DNA of 64,000 nt from Ilyonectria destructans (taxonomy: Eukaryota; Ascomycota; Sordariomycetes; Hypocreales; Nectriaceae): positions 2,108,001 through 2,172,000 of the forward strand of contig JAHEWK010000005.1 in assembly GCA_020740775.1 (NCBI GenBank), read 5' to 3'. A model generated the notes under the pieces. It saw only the letters and a program-made list of their open reading frames with translations, was not told the DNA's origin and searched no databases. The translations under genes and the position numbers were made by a program. Within the stretch, counting starts at the first letter, position 1. The number at the start of each line of letters is the position of its first letter. Below, piece after piece: positions 24,501-37,688 of the stretch.

Positions 24501-27500
24501 TGTCCAGGACAAGACATCTCCCAATAACCACCCACCCACGAAAGATGGTCCGTCCGCTGTCTACCGTACAGCGGCTGGCGTTGCGGCCCCGCTCTCCAGC
24601 GACGAACTAGAATGGCCCAAATGCCCGGAATCACTCAAGAACAGCCGATATTGGCATCGTGGGCGCGCTACTCCTGGACGGCACCGCTCCGGCCATTATT
24701 CCGGTGCATTAAGTCGCCCCAACCCGAGTACTATCGAACAGGGACAACAAGATGCACGTTCTGCAAGCGGCAATGGCTCTCCCCGGGTCCGGCACGCATT
24801 GGGCCCTATCTGCACTGCCCTCGAGGTGTTTCTGCGCCTGCATGCATGTCCTCGACTGGATTCGAGCTACCTCGCCTCTGCCTCCATACCATATAACCCT
24901 AGCCGGGATGCTTAACCTACGTGTCAATGCAGCAGCGCAATTATGGAGTTAGTTAACCCCGACACATTGGTTCTGGTAGGTACCTGCTTGCCCTATCTCG
25001 TTCATGAGCAACTAAGATATCTATCCTTTGACCTTAACCAGACCAGATCCAGCCGCGGATCCGGAATCTCGATGGATGGCGTTCCATGCGACATCGGTAG
25101 AGGCCCTCGACTCTGCTTCTACTAACTCAACGCACATAGATGCCCAGAGCACACGGATACCGCATGAGTTATAGGGACCCTTGGCTTGCTGTACTCCCCG
25201 ACTTCCCTAAATGTCACCCTCGTGGCGGGGGGTGTCATTTTTTCCCGAACCTTGCCTGCCTGGACACAACCATCATGACTCGGCGTGGCTCAGCATCCCA
25301 CAACCACGATAATCGCGGCAACCCAACCGCGAAAAAAGGCATCGTAACCTCCGCAACAGGCTTCTCTCGCATCACTGCCCTTGTCATTTGTCGGCCGCCC
25401 ACCCCAGAAGAACCATATTCCTTGCTCACCGGCTGTAGGTTCCTCGTCACCGACTCAGTCCGGGACTAGAGTTGATAGTCTCCCCGGCCATGCACTCCCT
25501 CGGCAGCGGAAAGCAACAACACTTCCCGCCTGTAAGACCCGAAGAGGCCCATGACGTCGCTTTGTTGACTCTTCTCTCCCCGTGGTGAGCCTATGTTCCC
25601 CATGCAATGCCCGCCCCACGTTACAGCTGCAGGCTCAATGAACGGGTCAATGGATGATGGGCTGTGGCCAATCTGCGTGGGATCGAGTGCAGCACCAAGG
25701 CCAGAAAAACAAGCCACCGCCGGCGGACAGCCTAGAACCAGCGCGATACCATGCTGAGGAACCGCCATGTCTCACTCACGATGACCTCGATCCATGGATT
25801 CGGGCCCATGTCATGTACGGCCGCGAATAACCCCTGCACCGACTGCCAGACTAGTGACATCCCTTGTTCGGCCAACAACTCACCGACGATCGTCCAGCGC
25901 CCACATGAGTCGCTCACCCTCTTGCGGGTGACAGCGTGCCTCAATTTGTGACAGTGCATTAGAAAGGGCAGGTCCATCCGGAAAAAAAACCCAGACCGAT
26001 GAACCGTAACCGGACCATTGTGCGAATGATACACAAGAGGACATGGGTCTCCTCCAACACATCACAGCCAAGCACCTAACTCTGGATCACTGGAGCCATA
26101 TGTTCTGCCCACGCAATCGGGGCATGATCCTTTGGCAGGAGGTGTTCCACCAGTTTGTCGTCTCAACGTGTTACAAAGTCGAAAATGCAAGGATCGCAGT
26201 CATCCTCCCAACTATAGCCACCAGCTTCAGCACGTAGCCTGGTTCTCCAAATTTAACTCAACTGTCTGTATTACAAGGAGTATCAGGGACCTGGTGAATG
26301 TGGTGGTCAGTGATCAAAATGGTTTCCGTCCAAATCAAGTTAGCCGCGCGAACTCTGCAGATGCAACCGAGTTTTTGCATCTTTCCTCGCTCGCTCTTCA
26401 TACCTTGTTGTTAGAATCAACATATCTCTCTTCAATGGAATAAGGGTAACTAAAGGTAATATATCTGACCTGATACAGATGGCAGCGCATGGCTTTTCCC
26501 TGTTCCAAAACAAACCACCATTAAACTCGGTATCCGCAATACAGCTACCAAAATCCGACCCCAAATGAGGCATTACTTCAGCACCACAAATTCCTCTTAA
26601 CTAATGTCCAGAACATACTTGGACTCATTATGTGCAGTACGCAGGTCGTATTGGACCAGCTAAGCTGACACGTGTATCACGATCCAAGAAGGACCCAAAG
26701 CTCAAGAATTTGGTTTCAATTTTTCAAAGAAATTCGGAATTAATGTCCTCTATGCTCTTCATCGAGTTCTATTTGCGGTGGATATGCTTGATGACCGTTA
26801 GCTTTCTGCCACGTTGAGAAGATGCTTGTCTCTAGTCCAGCATCCGCAAGCAATTCCTTCGGCCGCCCTGCTATAGTTTGGGTTGACCTGGGCTCCCACA
26901 CTGGTACTCAGCACTTTCGGAAGTAAGCAGCCACCAACTAATATACTCCCCAACCTCAGGGATTCTTAATTTGAGTGTAAGGGGAGTACTTAGATAATAC
27001 ACCTACTAGGGGTGCACAGGTCAGCATCTGCTTATGGAATTATATCTCATTACTCTGAACTTGACTGTATTAGGCAAGGTGTGCTGAGGTCACCCTCGAG
27101 CCCAAAACGAGCCAGACAATGGTTGCTCATTCTTCTGCACCTTGCCCAAAAGTTGCGTCCTCCAGTTGGAGACCAGGGCGGCCCTCGAGAAATAACATTC
27201 TTTGGCTGAGTGTCGGCGACGAGCAATTTCAATTTCGGAACAAATAAACGACAGTGTCTCATCACAGTCAAATCTTGTACGTAATGGCAGTTGGCACTCT
27301 CCAAATAGATATGATAGGGTTCCGATTATATCACTCCAACGACACAAAGCCTCTTCTCAGAAGTGTCCAGACCTAACCGCTAGTAAGGCCCGGGGTTTTG
27401 AGAACCTCCCCTCTATGGATTTAAACATGTATTCAGCTCATTTGTTTCCAAAAACAACATCACGGCGAATACGCTTGCCTTATTCCAAACCTTGGTACCA

Positions 27501-28206
27501 TCAACCCATCCATCACGAGAGATTCTCAATATGGAGTTGGATATGAGTAGATGTTGCGGATCCCAAAACTTGCTGTAAGACAATGTACCTGCAAGTCTGT
27601 CTATGTCCTCACGTGTCCGGAGTGAGATTGAGCCCAGAAATCAGGTAGTCTAAGCTCCGGTAGTAGGTTCAAGGCATATGAAGGGGTGAATAACTGGAAA
27701 ACATACAATATGCATGCCTGTATTCCTCATTTCACACAGTGTTGAGAATAGCGGCATCGAGCGAGGTTGGAGAGTAATGTCACTCAATACACACTCACTT
27801 GTCCTCTACGATTCCGGCTCCGGTTCTGCTCACTGAGTCCGGTCACAATCTAATCCATGTAGAGTAAATTCGGTTGTTCATTTAAACCGACAGGCTAGGA
27901 GCAGTCACCGATGAAATAGTGGGTAAGTTTAATTGGTGTCCCCTCTGTGTGTGATCTGACGCCGATAACATGAACGATAAGGATTCAGGGTGCAGTAACT
28001 CTATGATTACACAGCATGTATGGGAGCCAGAGCCAGGATCGCGAACTCAAAAGTAAGCGAGCGTAAATCCCTGTCACTTGCACTAAGGCGATAATTACAA
28101 GCGATATCGGTTGGGAAGTAGACATTTTGCTTAAATACCTTACCTAACTTACCCCTCTACCCCTCCACCACCCAGTCCAATGACGCAATGACTGGCAGTA
28201 ACTTGA
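21574..28206. other. Gene-free 6.6-kb stretch
   Basis: No ORF resembles a known family. 21.7-22.9 kb is GC-rich and internally repetitive: GGACGATG units at 21717-21745, GGCGAGTA-type units at 22320-22395, the GGGTCCT minisatellite, and GAGCTTG/GAGAGCTG units around 22850-22920. A GGCTTGTGAG/GGCTTGCAAG repeat lies at 23318-23365. From about 26 kb base composition becomes AT-richer and ORFs disappear, leading into the argininosuccinate synthase remnant. This looks like degenerate, possibly RIP-affected sequence, but I cannot identify a parent element. Confidence 0.5.
22506..22589 (+). repeat. 7-bp minisatellite (GGGTCCT)12
   Basis: Twelve head-to-tail units of GGGTCCT. Two are variants (GGATCCT at 22513 and GAATCCT at 22548) and the rest are identical. 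It lies outside any supported gene. A 7-bp period is not a multiple of three, which argues against a coding role. Confidence 0.9.
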
Positions 28207-29057
28207 AGGCCTCGAGACCTCAACCATCCTGAAATGGCTGGTCAACGAGGGTGTCTCCTCGCACCCGTGTTACCTTTGATTGATTGATTCTTATCCGCAA
28301 TATAGTGCTTCCTTAGCAATGTTGACCAGCATGAGGACTGGGATGCGGTCGAGATGAAGGCCCTGGCCATTAGTGCTGAGAAGATGGTTGTCCTAGATAT
28401 CCAGCAGGAGTTCGTCGAGCAGATTTTTTTCCGCGCCATCCAGTGCCACATGATTTACGAGGATCGATACCTCCTCGGAACTTCGCTCGCTCGACCCATC
28501 ATCGCCCAAGCTCAGGTCTTGAGAACAACTGCAACACGCCACCACATGGATACTGGCAAGGGCAGCGATCAGGTTCGATTTGAGCTCGCGTGTAAGGCAA
28601 TTGCCACTTCAGTTAACGTGATTCTCTCTGCAAAATCTATGAGTTCATTTCCAAGTTCCAGGGCCGTAACGATTTAGTCGCCTACGCTAAGGAGAACCAC
28701 ATCCCTGTTGTTGTTTTTTACCTCAAATATAGTTTTATTAACATCTCCTGGTCTCACAGGCTTTACGACGGAATTTATTTTTTATCTGAGCGAGAAGTCA
28801 TCAAAAATATGATCCTCCACTCACAGGGGCCAGCAGTCAGGTCCGCATGCTGGTTTGCAAGGGCAAGCCCACGTTTTCGACCGCAACACTGACATCAGCA
28901 ACCTTTACAGCGAAGAGAACGTGTCCATGGACTCACTTAACACTTTCTCGCCCACGGATGCAGCGGGTCCATCGCCATCAACGTCATCCACCTGAAGAAT
29001 TACGGCGAGAGCATGACTGCTCATAGCTAGCCTCTTACCGAGGAGTAAGGTATCTGT
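28207..29057 (+). pseudogene. arg1: Argininosuccinate synthase pseudogene
   Basis: A broken copy of argininosuccinate synthase, the arginine-pathway and urea-cycle enzyme that joins citrulline and aspartate. Recognisable blocks in order: GLETSTILKWLVNEG from 28208; CFLSNVDQHEDWDAVEMKAL after an intron-like gap whose ATATAG ends at 28305; MIYEDRYLLGTSLARPII; TGKGSDQVRFELACKA in a shifted frame; FQGRNDLVAYAKENHIPV; then after loss of roughly 130 residues SHRLYDGIYFLSEREVI, QVRMLVCKG, and a C-terminal block ending LKNYGESM. Frameshifts, in-frame stops and a central deletion rule out an intact product. The retained intron-like gap suggests a DNA-level duplicate rather than a retrocopy. No intact copy is in this window. 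Confidence 0.85.
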
Positions 29058-29696
29058 GTCTTTTGATTAGTGGGAACGGAGGTGCTATGCAAACCAAGGT
29101 GAGACGCATCTTGAACTCTTAGTTTCCAATTTGCTGAATATATCCATGATAATGACTAAATTTTCATGACGTCTAGTGATATCATGTACTAATGATGCGA
29201 TTGATACCAACACAATAGTCGGATTGTGATGGGCTCATCAAAGAACCGCGATCAGTGACAACGACAATCCAATCCGCGCCAGTCTTGTCTTGGAGTCTCG
29301 GGCGGTCCATGCTCAGATGAGACCACTTGATATTGTGGCGTGTTGCCCTTAATAGAGCGGATTGGGTGAGTCAGGATAAGTTAGGCTAAGAATGATTCAC
29401 TATCAAGCTTCCCATAGCGTCCGCGCAAAGTGGGATGCTACCAACTGCCCCACTCCGTCACATCCAACTACTCCGCGGTGCCCCGCCTGATTGGGTGCCG
29501 GCCATATGGAGCGGCCCGGAATCACGGAGCTGGGCCGGATCACATCAACGACGACAAAACACCACATCTACCTCACTGCACTGACCAACAGCGGCCTCAT
29601 TTCTCCTCCCTGCCACCTTTACTCACCGACTCGTCCCTCCACCTCTTGATTCGCGCTCCGGCTCCGAGTGCAGACTCGGTTCTGACGTCATCCGCC
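29058..29696. other. Spacer upstream of the RraA-like gene
   Basis: No independent gene is seen. The reading frame of the downstream gene stays open back to an ATG at 29430. The 89 extra codons are low complexity and show no domain, so this is treated as promoter and leader. Confidence 0.5.
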
Positions 29697-30429
29697 ATGG
29701 GTTCCTCAGCCGAGGACATAGCCCAGCTCCGGCAGTACAACGCATGCGACATCTCCGACGCCCTGCTCAAGCTGAAAGTCCCTGGCGCCGGCTTCGTCGC
29801 TGACCTCAACCTCTACAGCCCACCCGCTGGCGACTCGGCTTCAGTGACCATTGCGCCAGTCTCAACCGTCTTGTTCGCCGCAAAGGGGCAGGACCTTGCT
29901 GAGCCGACGTCCAATATCCCCAAGGGCGTCCACTGGGCCGATTTGACAGTTCCGGGAACTATCGTGGTACTCAAGCAGCCGGAGGGGCAGAAGAATGCCA
30001 TCTGCGGGGGCATCATGGCAGTTCGCATGAAAGTCTGTCAAGCCGAGGGGATCATCGTGGCCGGACGAGCACGGGACATTGCCGAACTAAAGAGTACGGC
30101 CCTTCCCGTAAGTGCTTCATCCTCGCAACCCTGTCAAAGCCTAATACCTGCAGATTTGGGCCCGAGGGCTCTCCACCGTCGGCGCCGGGGGCGGAAGCGT
30201 CCCCTGGGCCACACAGGTGCCGCTAGATATCGACGGAACTCTCGTCTCACCGGGAGACCTAGCCTTTAGCGACCCAATCAATGGGGTGGTCATTATCCTG
30301 AAGGACAAGGTCTCTGCCGTGCTGGAATTGCTCCCGAGGTTGACATCAGCCGATGACAAGGTCAAGGAGGATGTGCTCAAGGGTGTGACGGTCCACGAGG
30401 CCTTCAAACGTCACCGGAGCAACCTCTGA
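29697..30429 (+). CDS. RraA-like / HMG-CHA aldolase family protein
   Basis: Exons 29697-30107 and 30154-30429 give a 228-aa protein of the RraA/MenG fold. Signature segments are NACDISDALLKL near the N-terminus, the glycine-rich GVHWADLTVPGTIVVLKQP, GGIMAVRMKVCQAEGIIVAG and the R-x-R-D turn (GRARDIAEL), followed by IWARGLSTVGAGGG. In enzymatic members the conserved Arg and Asp bind the oxo-acid and divalent metal for 4-hydroxy-4-methyl-2-oxoglutarate aldolase or oxaloacetate decarboxylase activity. Fungal homologues are often annotated as dimethylmenaquinone methyltransferase, a misnomer. The substrate here is unknown. The start at 29697 is chosen because homology begins immediately after it; an in-frame ATG at 29430 would add 89 low-complexity residues. 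The intron is 46 bp. Confidence 0.85.
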
Positions 30430-30954
30430 GTGAGGCCTATTGCTCTAGCGCCAGCCATGATGACGTGTGATTGTGACGAGCGCCGGAAACGTGGCTGTCA
30501 GAATGACGGATTACACTTCAAAAGATGATTGGGCTTGATGACACACAACTACTCACTCGCTTCGCTCGGCTCAAGACGCTGAAATGCAGCCTACAAGAGA
30601 AGTGACGATCAAGGTTTCGAGGCACTCACGCCTTAGACACAACCCATGGCGTTCATCATAAGCAGGACAACGGCAGGCACAAGTTTGAGACGACTTGGAA
30701 TTCAAGTTTCGTTGAATGCAACTCCGTGTTGTCATCAGTTCATTAACATGCCATCATAAAAACAGTACTGCGCCCATGATTACCAACAATGGACCCGTGA
30801 TTTCCCAAAACCAAACAACCCGGTAGACAAAAGAACAAGAGAGAAGAAAAAAGCAACCTGGTAACCCGGAAATCACGGTGCAGCCTGCCTGCCGGTCTCC
30901 GGCGACGCTCTGGAGAGTAGCGCATCAAACCCCTGCCGCCGAGCGCCGATAGTT
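30430..30954. other. Convergent spacer
   Basis: Contains the 3' flanks of the RraA-like gene (plus) and the GBD/FH3 gene (minus). No coding signal seen. Confidence 0.5.
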
Positions 30955-33459
30955 TCATTCTAGCCACCCGTCATCCTTGGGCACCTGCGGCTTATCCATC
31001 CCAAAATCAAGCTTGGGCATCTCAAGCTTGGGGGCTGGCTCAACTTTGATCTTCTGACCGCCTCCGGCCTTCTTGGGCGAACTGCGAGACTCCGGCGGCG
31101 GCCCATATCTTACATCCTTAACGTCCCAGCCATCCTCGGCCGCCGCCGCGACCCAGGTGCGCAGACCATCATGTACACTGCCGTAGAATTTCTCCTTGCA
31201 GAGACGTAGACTACCGCCAAGGCATCGCTCCCATCCGGAGATGTTGAACTCCCCTCGGAGGTTGTTCCGCTCCTCCTTGGTAGCCGCACAGGCGAGGATG
31301 GCGTTCATGAGATCCAGATGGGAAGCTAAGTAGTTTGTAGCATCCCACTCCACTCCACCTACGTACGGAGCTGCCGGGACAGGTGGCCGCTCCTGGGGGA
31401 AGTGTCGAAGCATGTATGAGTATGCTCGGTTATCACCCGGGAATGAAGGGTCGTTCACTCCTGAAGCATTTGCTTTGTCGGATGAGAGGGAGACCACGTT
31501 GACGTTGTGGAGGAAGATCCAGAAGACTTCCTTGGTGACGCTGACCACCTCCTTGCACCAAACGCGGTACGGCCTGTCACGTCTCATTTCCATGACAAAT
31601 GGAACTGGGCGTTCATCCTCTTTTGGCTCGGGGTCCCTGAGGTGTGCCAGGATGCTCTTGGCTCTGAAGACTCGCTCCGCTGGGGACGCACATTCGATGT
31701 ATGTAAACAAGACTGATGTGATGATGTTGCGTGTTGTAAATTCGCTAGGACCCTTCTTCTCGGGGTCAAAAAGCATGTGCAGCAGCTTCGGGAACAGTTC
31801 ACCCTGGATCGAGTGGAGATACTGCATAGCACGAGCGGTCGTAACCAGTGCCTTGAGGCACAGGAGGTTCTCATGGAGAAGTGCATCTTCGTGTTCCTCC
31901 CTGTAATCAAATTAGTCACATGTCATGGTGAAGAATGGTTCAAAGACTTACCTCCACTCAACATCCATGATCCGGGTGAGAAGGCTCACAATCTCCTTCA
32001 TGCCACCCTGTTGGATGAAATCCTCAATCCATGCAACTGTCTCGTTTCGTAGCAACAGGCGAAGCTTGTGGATCTTGCCAACCTCGACCAGCTGGGGCTT
32101 CTGTACCTTTCTCAGATACGCGACATAGTCGGCAGGGCCCTGCTGGAGCTTGATCTTGGCCAGGAGACCGGTGTTAGAGGAAGATCCGCTAGACCCGGGA
32201 GGACCATCACTAATGATGCTCTCGGTCGACTTGCTCCTGAAGTGACGACCGAGAGTGTCACCCTTTGACTTCTTCGTAGGGGAGCTTGCCTCCTTGGGCT
32301 CCTTCTTTCCTCTCGAGAGCGTGAAGCTCTTGCCACGGGTGCGCTTAGGCTTCTCCTCGATAGCATTACCCGGGGCGATGGCCGATCCGTCGATACTGTT
32401 GACGCTGCCAGTAGATCCGGGTCGATCATTCTTGGCGGCAACCATCTCCGCCCAATCCTGGCGGATGAACTCCATCTTGATGGTATCATTCAAGTTCCGC
32501 ATCTTGTACCGCTGGTTCTCGGGAATGTTTCGACGGTCCAGCATAGCTTCGAGGTGTCTGTCAACGTCCTGGGGGTTGAACTGCGGCTCCGCCATCTCGG
32601 GCTTGGGGTTCGCCGACGTCGACTTGGACCGGCCGTGAGAAAATGAGAAAGCACCCAGACCCTTGGATCGACTGGACTTGCCGCTTGTTTTGGATGAGCT
32701 GGAGTCCTTGGAGCCCTTCCGCATACCCTCTTGAGAGAACCTGAACTTGGAGGGTGATGGGGGTGGGTCGGTCTTGGAGTGGATGGGGACCTGGAACGAC
32801 TTGGGTCGCTCCTTGAAGCCCTGGCGAGTATTCATGAACAGGTCTGTGTCACTATTGGTTCGTCCCTCCTCGACGCTCGCATGTCTGCTTGGTTGCTGGT
32901 ACAGCGGGTCACTGGTGAATTGGGCGAAGATGGGCGGCGTCGTTACCGGCTCGTCCGGTGTTCTGTTCTCCTTGTCCTTGGACGTTCGGATATCCTCATC
33001 AGACAGTAGCTTGTGTATATTCCGCAGCGACTTGGGTCTGAGCAGCGCAGCCAGGTTGGTTCCGGACTTGGTTTTTTGAGGCTTCTTGGGGGAGCTCTCG
33101 CGGGACTTGGCCGCTTTTGTATCCTTGGCCGTGGATGTAATCACCGTGAGGTTGCCGAGAGGGTTCTTGGTCGGTGATCGGGACCGGCCGCGAGGGTCAT
33201 CTCGGAAGTCTTCTCGAGACTGGCGAGAGAACCGGGGAGCCGGCTCCTGTTGGTTCTGCTGTAGCTCACCAAGAGCTCCAGGGTTGTTTTTGGAGAAGTT
33301 GCCAATGGCTAGGTCGTCGTAGGTATTGGAGAATGAATAGCCTCCTTGCAACGGCGGCGAAGCCAGGGTGTCACCGTTCGACGCTTGGCGGCGGTGCATG
33401 AAGGATTCCAGGATCGAGGACTTCGGCCGGGGCCGTCGGGGTGCGTCGAAGTTGTCCAT
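30955..33459 (-). CDS. GBD/FH3 formin-type regulatory protein lacking FH2
   Basis: Exons 33459-31952 and 31900-30955 give an 817-aa protein. Residues 1-285 are disordered and rich in Ser, Pro and Lys, with many potential phosphorylation sites. From about residue 290 it resembles the Rho-GTPase-binding domain of fungal formins (LEAMLDRRNIPENQRYKMRN, IRQDWAEMVAAK). The armadillo-like FH3 region follows: VAYLRKVQKPQLVEVGKIHK, WIEDFIQQGGMKEIVSLL, and LHENLLCLKALVTTARAMQY across the splice junction. It ends in a charged Pro/Lys tail; FH1 and FH2 domains are absent and the stop is clean. Such proteins could act downstream of Rho GTPases without nucleating actin (inference). The intron is 51 bp (donor GTAAGT, acceptor CAG) and splits an Arg codon. 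Confidence 0.85.
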
Positions 33460-36400
33460 GGCTGTCGAGGAGAACGAGGCAGGTTTTGTGTCCCAATTGG
33501 CAACTCTGGAAGACGAGGGCGGTTCGGTCTCGATCGTCGATCAGAGAAAGACACCCAAGCCACGCTGCAACACGGGTGACACGGGTAGCCTACTAGGCAG
33601 GTTTATCGGCGGGCGGATGCGAGTACAGAGGGTAGGGGGAAAATCGATGTCGGAAGAAGAAACGAAACAACTGAAAGGAAGCTCACGCCCACCCCGTTGG
33701 TGAGTGGGAGAGAAGGAGAAAGCAAGGCTGCGAGAAGAATGCTCGGGATGAGAACTATGCCATTGTGGATTAGAGGAAGAGATAAAACCGGGGTAAGAGG
33801 TTCAGAGTTAAGAGGAGAAGAGCTCGGCACGTTCGCTCAGTCGGTCAGTCAGCCGTTGCGAGGGTGGACGAGTGGGTTGTTTATCGCGACTGCGTTGCCG
33901 TGGAGACGGCGGAGGTCCGGGGTGGGCTGTCTTATCGGAGTGGACGCACGGGGCAGATAGTGGATGGCGGATGCATGGTGTGGTGGTAGCGCAGGGTAGC
34001 CCGAAGCAAACAACGGGCGAACACAAAGAGAAAAAAAACAATAGCAACCGGATTATAGCTAACACACAAGGAGATTCCATCACTGTCAATGTCAGTTTCT
34101 CCTAGTTCACTTCTTTTATGAATGTGGATAAATCGGGGCGTCGACATAAAATCTGTCCGTCCAATTGATGCGCGATGCTGGGGTATGATTGACGGGTGGA
34201 TGACGTCGCCCAACCAACACTCGGCAGACGATCCGTGGTGATCTACCTCGGAGATCCCTGCTTCATTCCACGTTCCAGACTCTACCTGGCTACCTCGATA
34301 TATGGGCATGAGTGCCTCTATGAGGCTGAAGTTCTCGCTTTGAGATTTGGGGATCTGGCAGCCCAGACTCTGAAACTACTCTCGGGGAGCAATCATCATT
34401 TCGTCCAAAGCACCTTGTCACATGTGTTTCGGGTAAAGGTATGTGGAGATGCGTATTTACATTCAATTACTCGGTACAGATCAAGATACTTCAACGCTAA
34501 ACTAGTGCAATAATCAATGGGTGCTAAGGTGCTGGTGCTGGCCGCAAATAGACCGACCGGCTGTCATCATGTCCGACGACGCCTGACGAAATAATGTATC
34601 ACGAATATCGGCTGATTAGAGAAGCTGATCCTCAAATGCCGTCCACGATACGCGCCTTTCTTCGATGCTCATCCTCGCTCAATCGTAATATTTTTAGGTT
34701 ATTTTTCACATGCACACTCATTGCCGTTTGTGCCTCATATCGTATCTTCACTTTGCTTGCATGCTGATGCTTATATATTAAAAATACAAATAAATAGACA
34801 TAGCTATTCAGGACATGGAATAAAAATAAAATGAACATTAAGAAAAGGTTGACTAATAATATAACAGATGAGATATTCCAGTTGATAGCCAAAAGGAAAG
34901 GTGCATCTTCGTGCCAACAACAATACCCAATTATCCCCACCCGTCCTCTCGTTTTCATATGGCTAGGTCGCCAACTTATCACAGGGGCACTGCCAAAATT
35001 TGCTCTCGTAGCTCCTGGAAGTGGTGATTTGTATTTGACCTTGTACTCATGGGCACCAGGATATGGATGTGGGGAGGGCGCATTGTGCGACGGCCAACAA
35101 AGGCGAGGATATTGTACTAGGAGTAGCAGGAGGAGGAGGAGGAGGAAAAGAGTCAGTGATGCGGGTGGAGATAGGAACCATATCTAGAGGATGAACGGAA
35201 TCATGATTTACGGGGGGCGTCTCCCGCAAAGTCGAAATGTCAGTTTCCGGTCTCCAAAAAGAAAGTCTCCCAACCGCAACACTTCAATACATTATGGCTT
35301 CTCTAATTCCCACTCCCACTATCCACCAGGTTTTCTATAAGAAAATAAGAGCCCGAGCTATAGATAATACATAACAAGCTGCTGCCGTGATATCGGATAC
35401 CCCTACAACCAGAAGGACAGAGCAGAGAATCGAAAGTATACTGCGCATTTGATGTTTCTTCGGAGAAATAGGCTACTAAGCCTCTCCGACTTTCCATAGA
35501 AAATCTGCTTCATCTTCAAGGTCATAGGGATATCCACATTATGGTGGCAGCTTGTTCTGTGCGATTTATGGCTCGAGCTATTTTTTGCTTTAGAAAGAAC
35601 CTGGAGGATAATAGAGTTGGACATTGGAGAAGCTTTGATATATTAGTATTGCGGTTGGAAGATGTTATTTCCTGGGATTGGAGACTGGCCTCCCGGGAGA
35701 TGCTGTTATATACGCTCAGGATGAGGCTGTTTGCTTACTGACAGAAAGGTAAATGCAAACAGAAAGCAATGTTGAAGATATGAGGGTTGAACTAAAGGCT
35801 TGAAGCGAAGGTAAATGCGCAACGACTTTATTATGTGAGTTGCTGTATTTCCCGGAACTGGGTGTAGTGCTAATTGTGTACCCCTATTTTTTCCAGATAC
35901 GGCATGGCTGTGATGTATCTGATGATCTAGAGTAAAACATAGACTGGGAAAGCGCTGGCAGCGAGCGTCTCGTCAATATCTGCAGGTTGTGGACTATTAC
36001 CGGAACTAACACAGGTGTTAGACAGAGTACCCGGGTTCATTCCGTTAGGGTATCTGAGGCTCTTTCGGTTCGTTGTACAAGAGGCGAAATGCAAGGAACG
36101 TCCTGATCGTGGTCATGGTGGAAGCGTTTGGGTAGACTGTTCTACACATTAGGTTCGGTAGACGTGTGCATATGTAGGGATTGGACTGCATGTGCGGTTG
36201 GACGTGTGGACTCTATATTTCGTGGGATGCAGGCTTTCTGTGGGGTGCATATCTCGCATATACTAGTTAGAGTTTTGGACTCGCAAATGTGTTACTTGTT
36301 ACAGAGACTGCGAGAGGCAGAAGACGGCCTCCTTCACAGCGACGCGGACTAGCTTCTGGAGTATTGCAAAGGGACGAGTGGGGGTCCCGCGACTTGGTCG

Positions 36401-37688
36401 GCACACCAAACGACACTCTTTTTGGCGTACGTCTCCACTGGGTGGAGATCTCGGTGGTGGACCACCCAGTGTCCGGCTGAGGTGATCGGTAAGTGGACTC
36501 GTCGCTCGTCGATTTGGGTAGTTGCTCTTCGGGGAACATGCATGTCCGGCGGATCATGAGAAGCCCCAATCAGCCAGACAAGCGGGGGCGAGAGAAGGGG
36601 GCAAGGACGGGGGGACAGTCTAGAAGGACAGAGACAGGTGAGAATGGAGACTTAACAACCATAGCAGATCTGTCTACAGGTCCTAGTGAGCGAGGGGGAG
36701 AGAGCAAGAGGGCTTAATGAAGGATGAGGTGGACTTACATACCCGAGTTCCCCAGAGCCCCGATCAAGTACCTTGCCGTTCGCCAACTCCCTGTCATGGC
36801 TAGGGCCATCCATCGGCAATGTAGGCCTCTGGAACCCGCTCAATGTTCGTCCATTCTCCATCTTGTGGGAACTTGTGCCTTGTGCCTTGCGCCTTGCGTC
36901 TGTCTCAAATGCCGCCACCTGCTACCGAATGGCCCACTCCGGCTCTGCCCCACTGCACTTCTACAGCGCTCGTCATCCCCCACTTCCCCGCTACCCTTCG
37001 CTCCGCATGCAGCATAATATCCATCGTCGTCCTCGCCTCATTGAACCTGCGGCGTGGGCACGTCGGCGCTGGACCCTGTAAGTCGCTCCCTAGTTACGTG
37101 TAGCCCTAGAATCAAAGGACAGGGACCGAGAGCCCAAGCCATTAGTTCGCTCGTCTGGGGCCTGGTCTCGTGTTACGGCGCGAGACGTTCTCCAGGCCAA
37201 ACCGGCGTCCCCGCGGCGCTTGAGGCGGGGCAGTTCGCTCACTGACAGTTAAAGACTTACTGGGATAAATATTTAACCCACGAATACCCCTCCATCGTCA
37301 TCCGTGCCATTGTCAGGATATGTCTTTTGCATTCTGCCGTCTGAATAACCAAATCTCGGGAACCTTGTTTATTTTTGCTAATCCCATAGCTCCTTTCGTG
37401 GCTGATTGATCGCCTCTTACATTGACTGACCGCGCACTGGCCGAACTGGTCGACTCGCCCATTGCTTAGCTGCCGCTTCTTAGTTCCGCCCCGGTTCCAG
37501 GTGCATTTGCTGTCGCATTTTACCCCCGGTCTCATACCGACGCCCGGCATATGATACGGCATCTCGCCCATCGTCATCGGCTTCGCTTCTTGCCGTCGTC
37601 GCCCACTTCCACCTTCTCACTCCCTGCTTCTCTCCCTATCATTCCAACGCTCGCGAGAAGACCATTTTCTTCGACTTCACCCGCCGCA
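33460..37688. other. Gene-free 4.2-kb stretch
   Basis: No supported gene. The first ~500 bases probably hold the GBD/FH3 promoter and leader. 34.6-36.3 kb is AT-richer, with a short GGA run at 35128-35147. The last 138 bases (37551-37688) are an in-frame open extension of the muconate cyclase, discussed there. Confidence 0.5.

Noticed and set aside
24328..24915. 195-codon plus-strand ORF in the 21.6-28.2 kb gap
   Set aside because: Low-complexity translation without a recognisable motif. Overlapping ORFs in other frames have similar length, as expected by chance.
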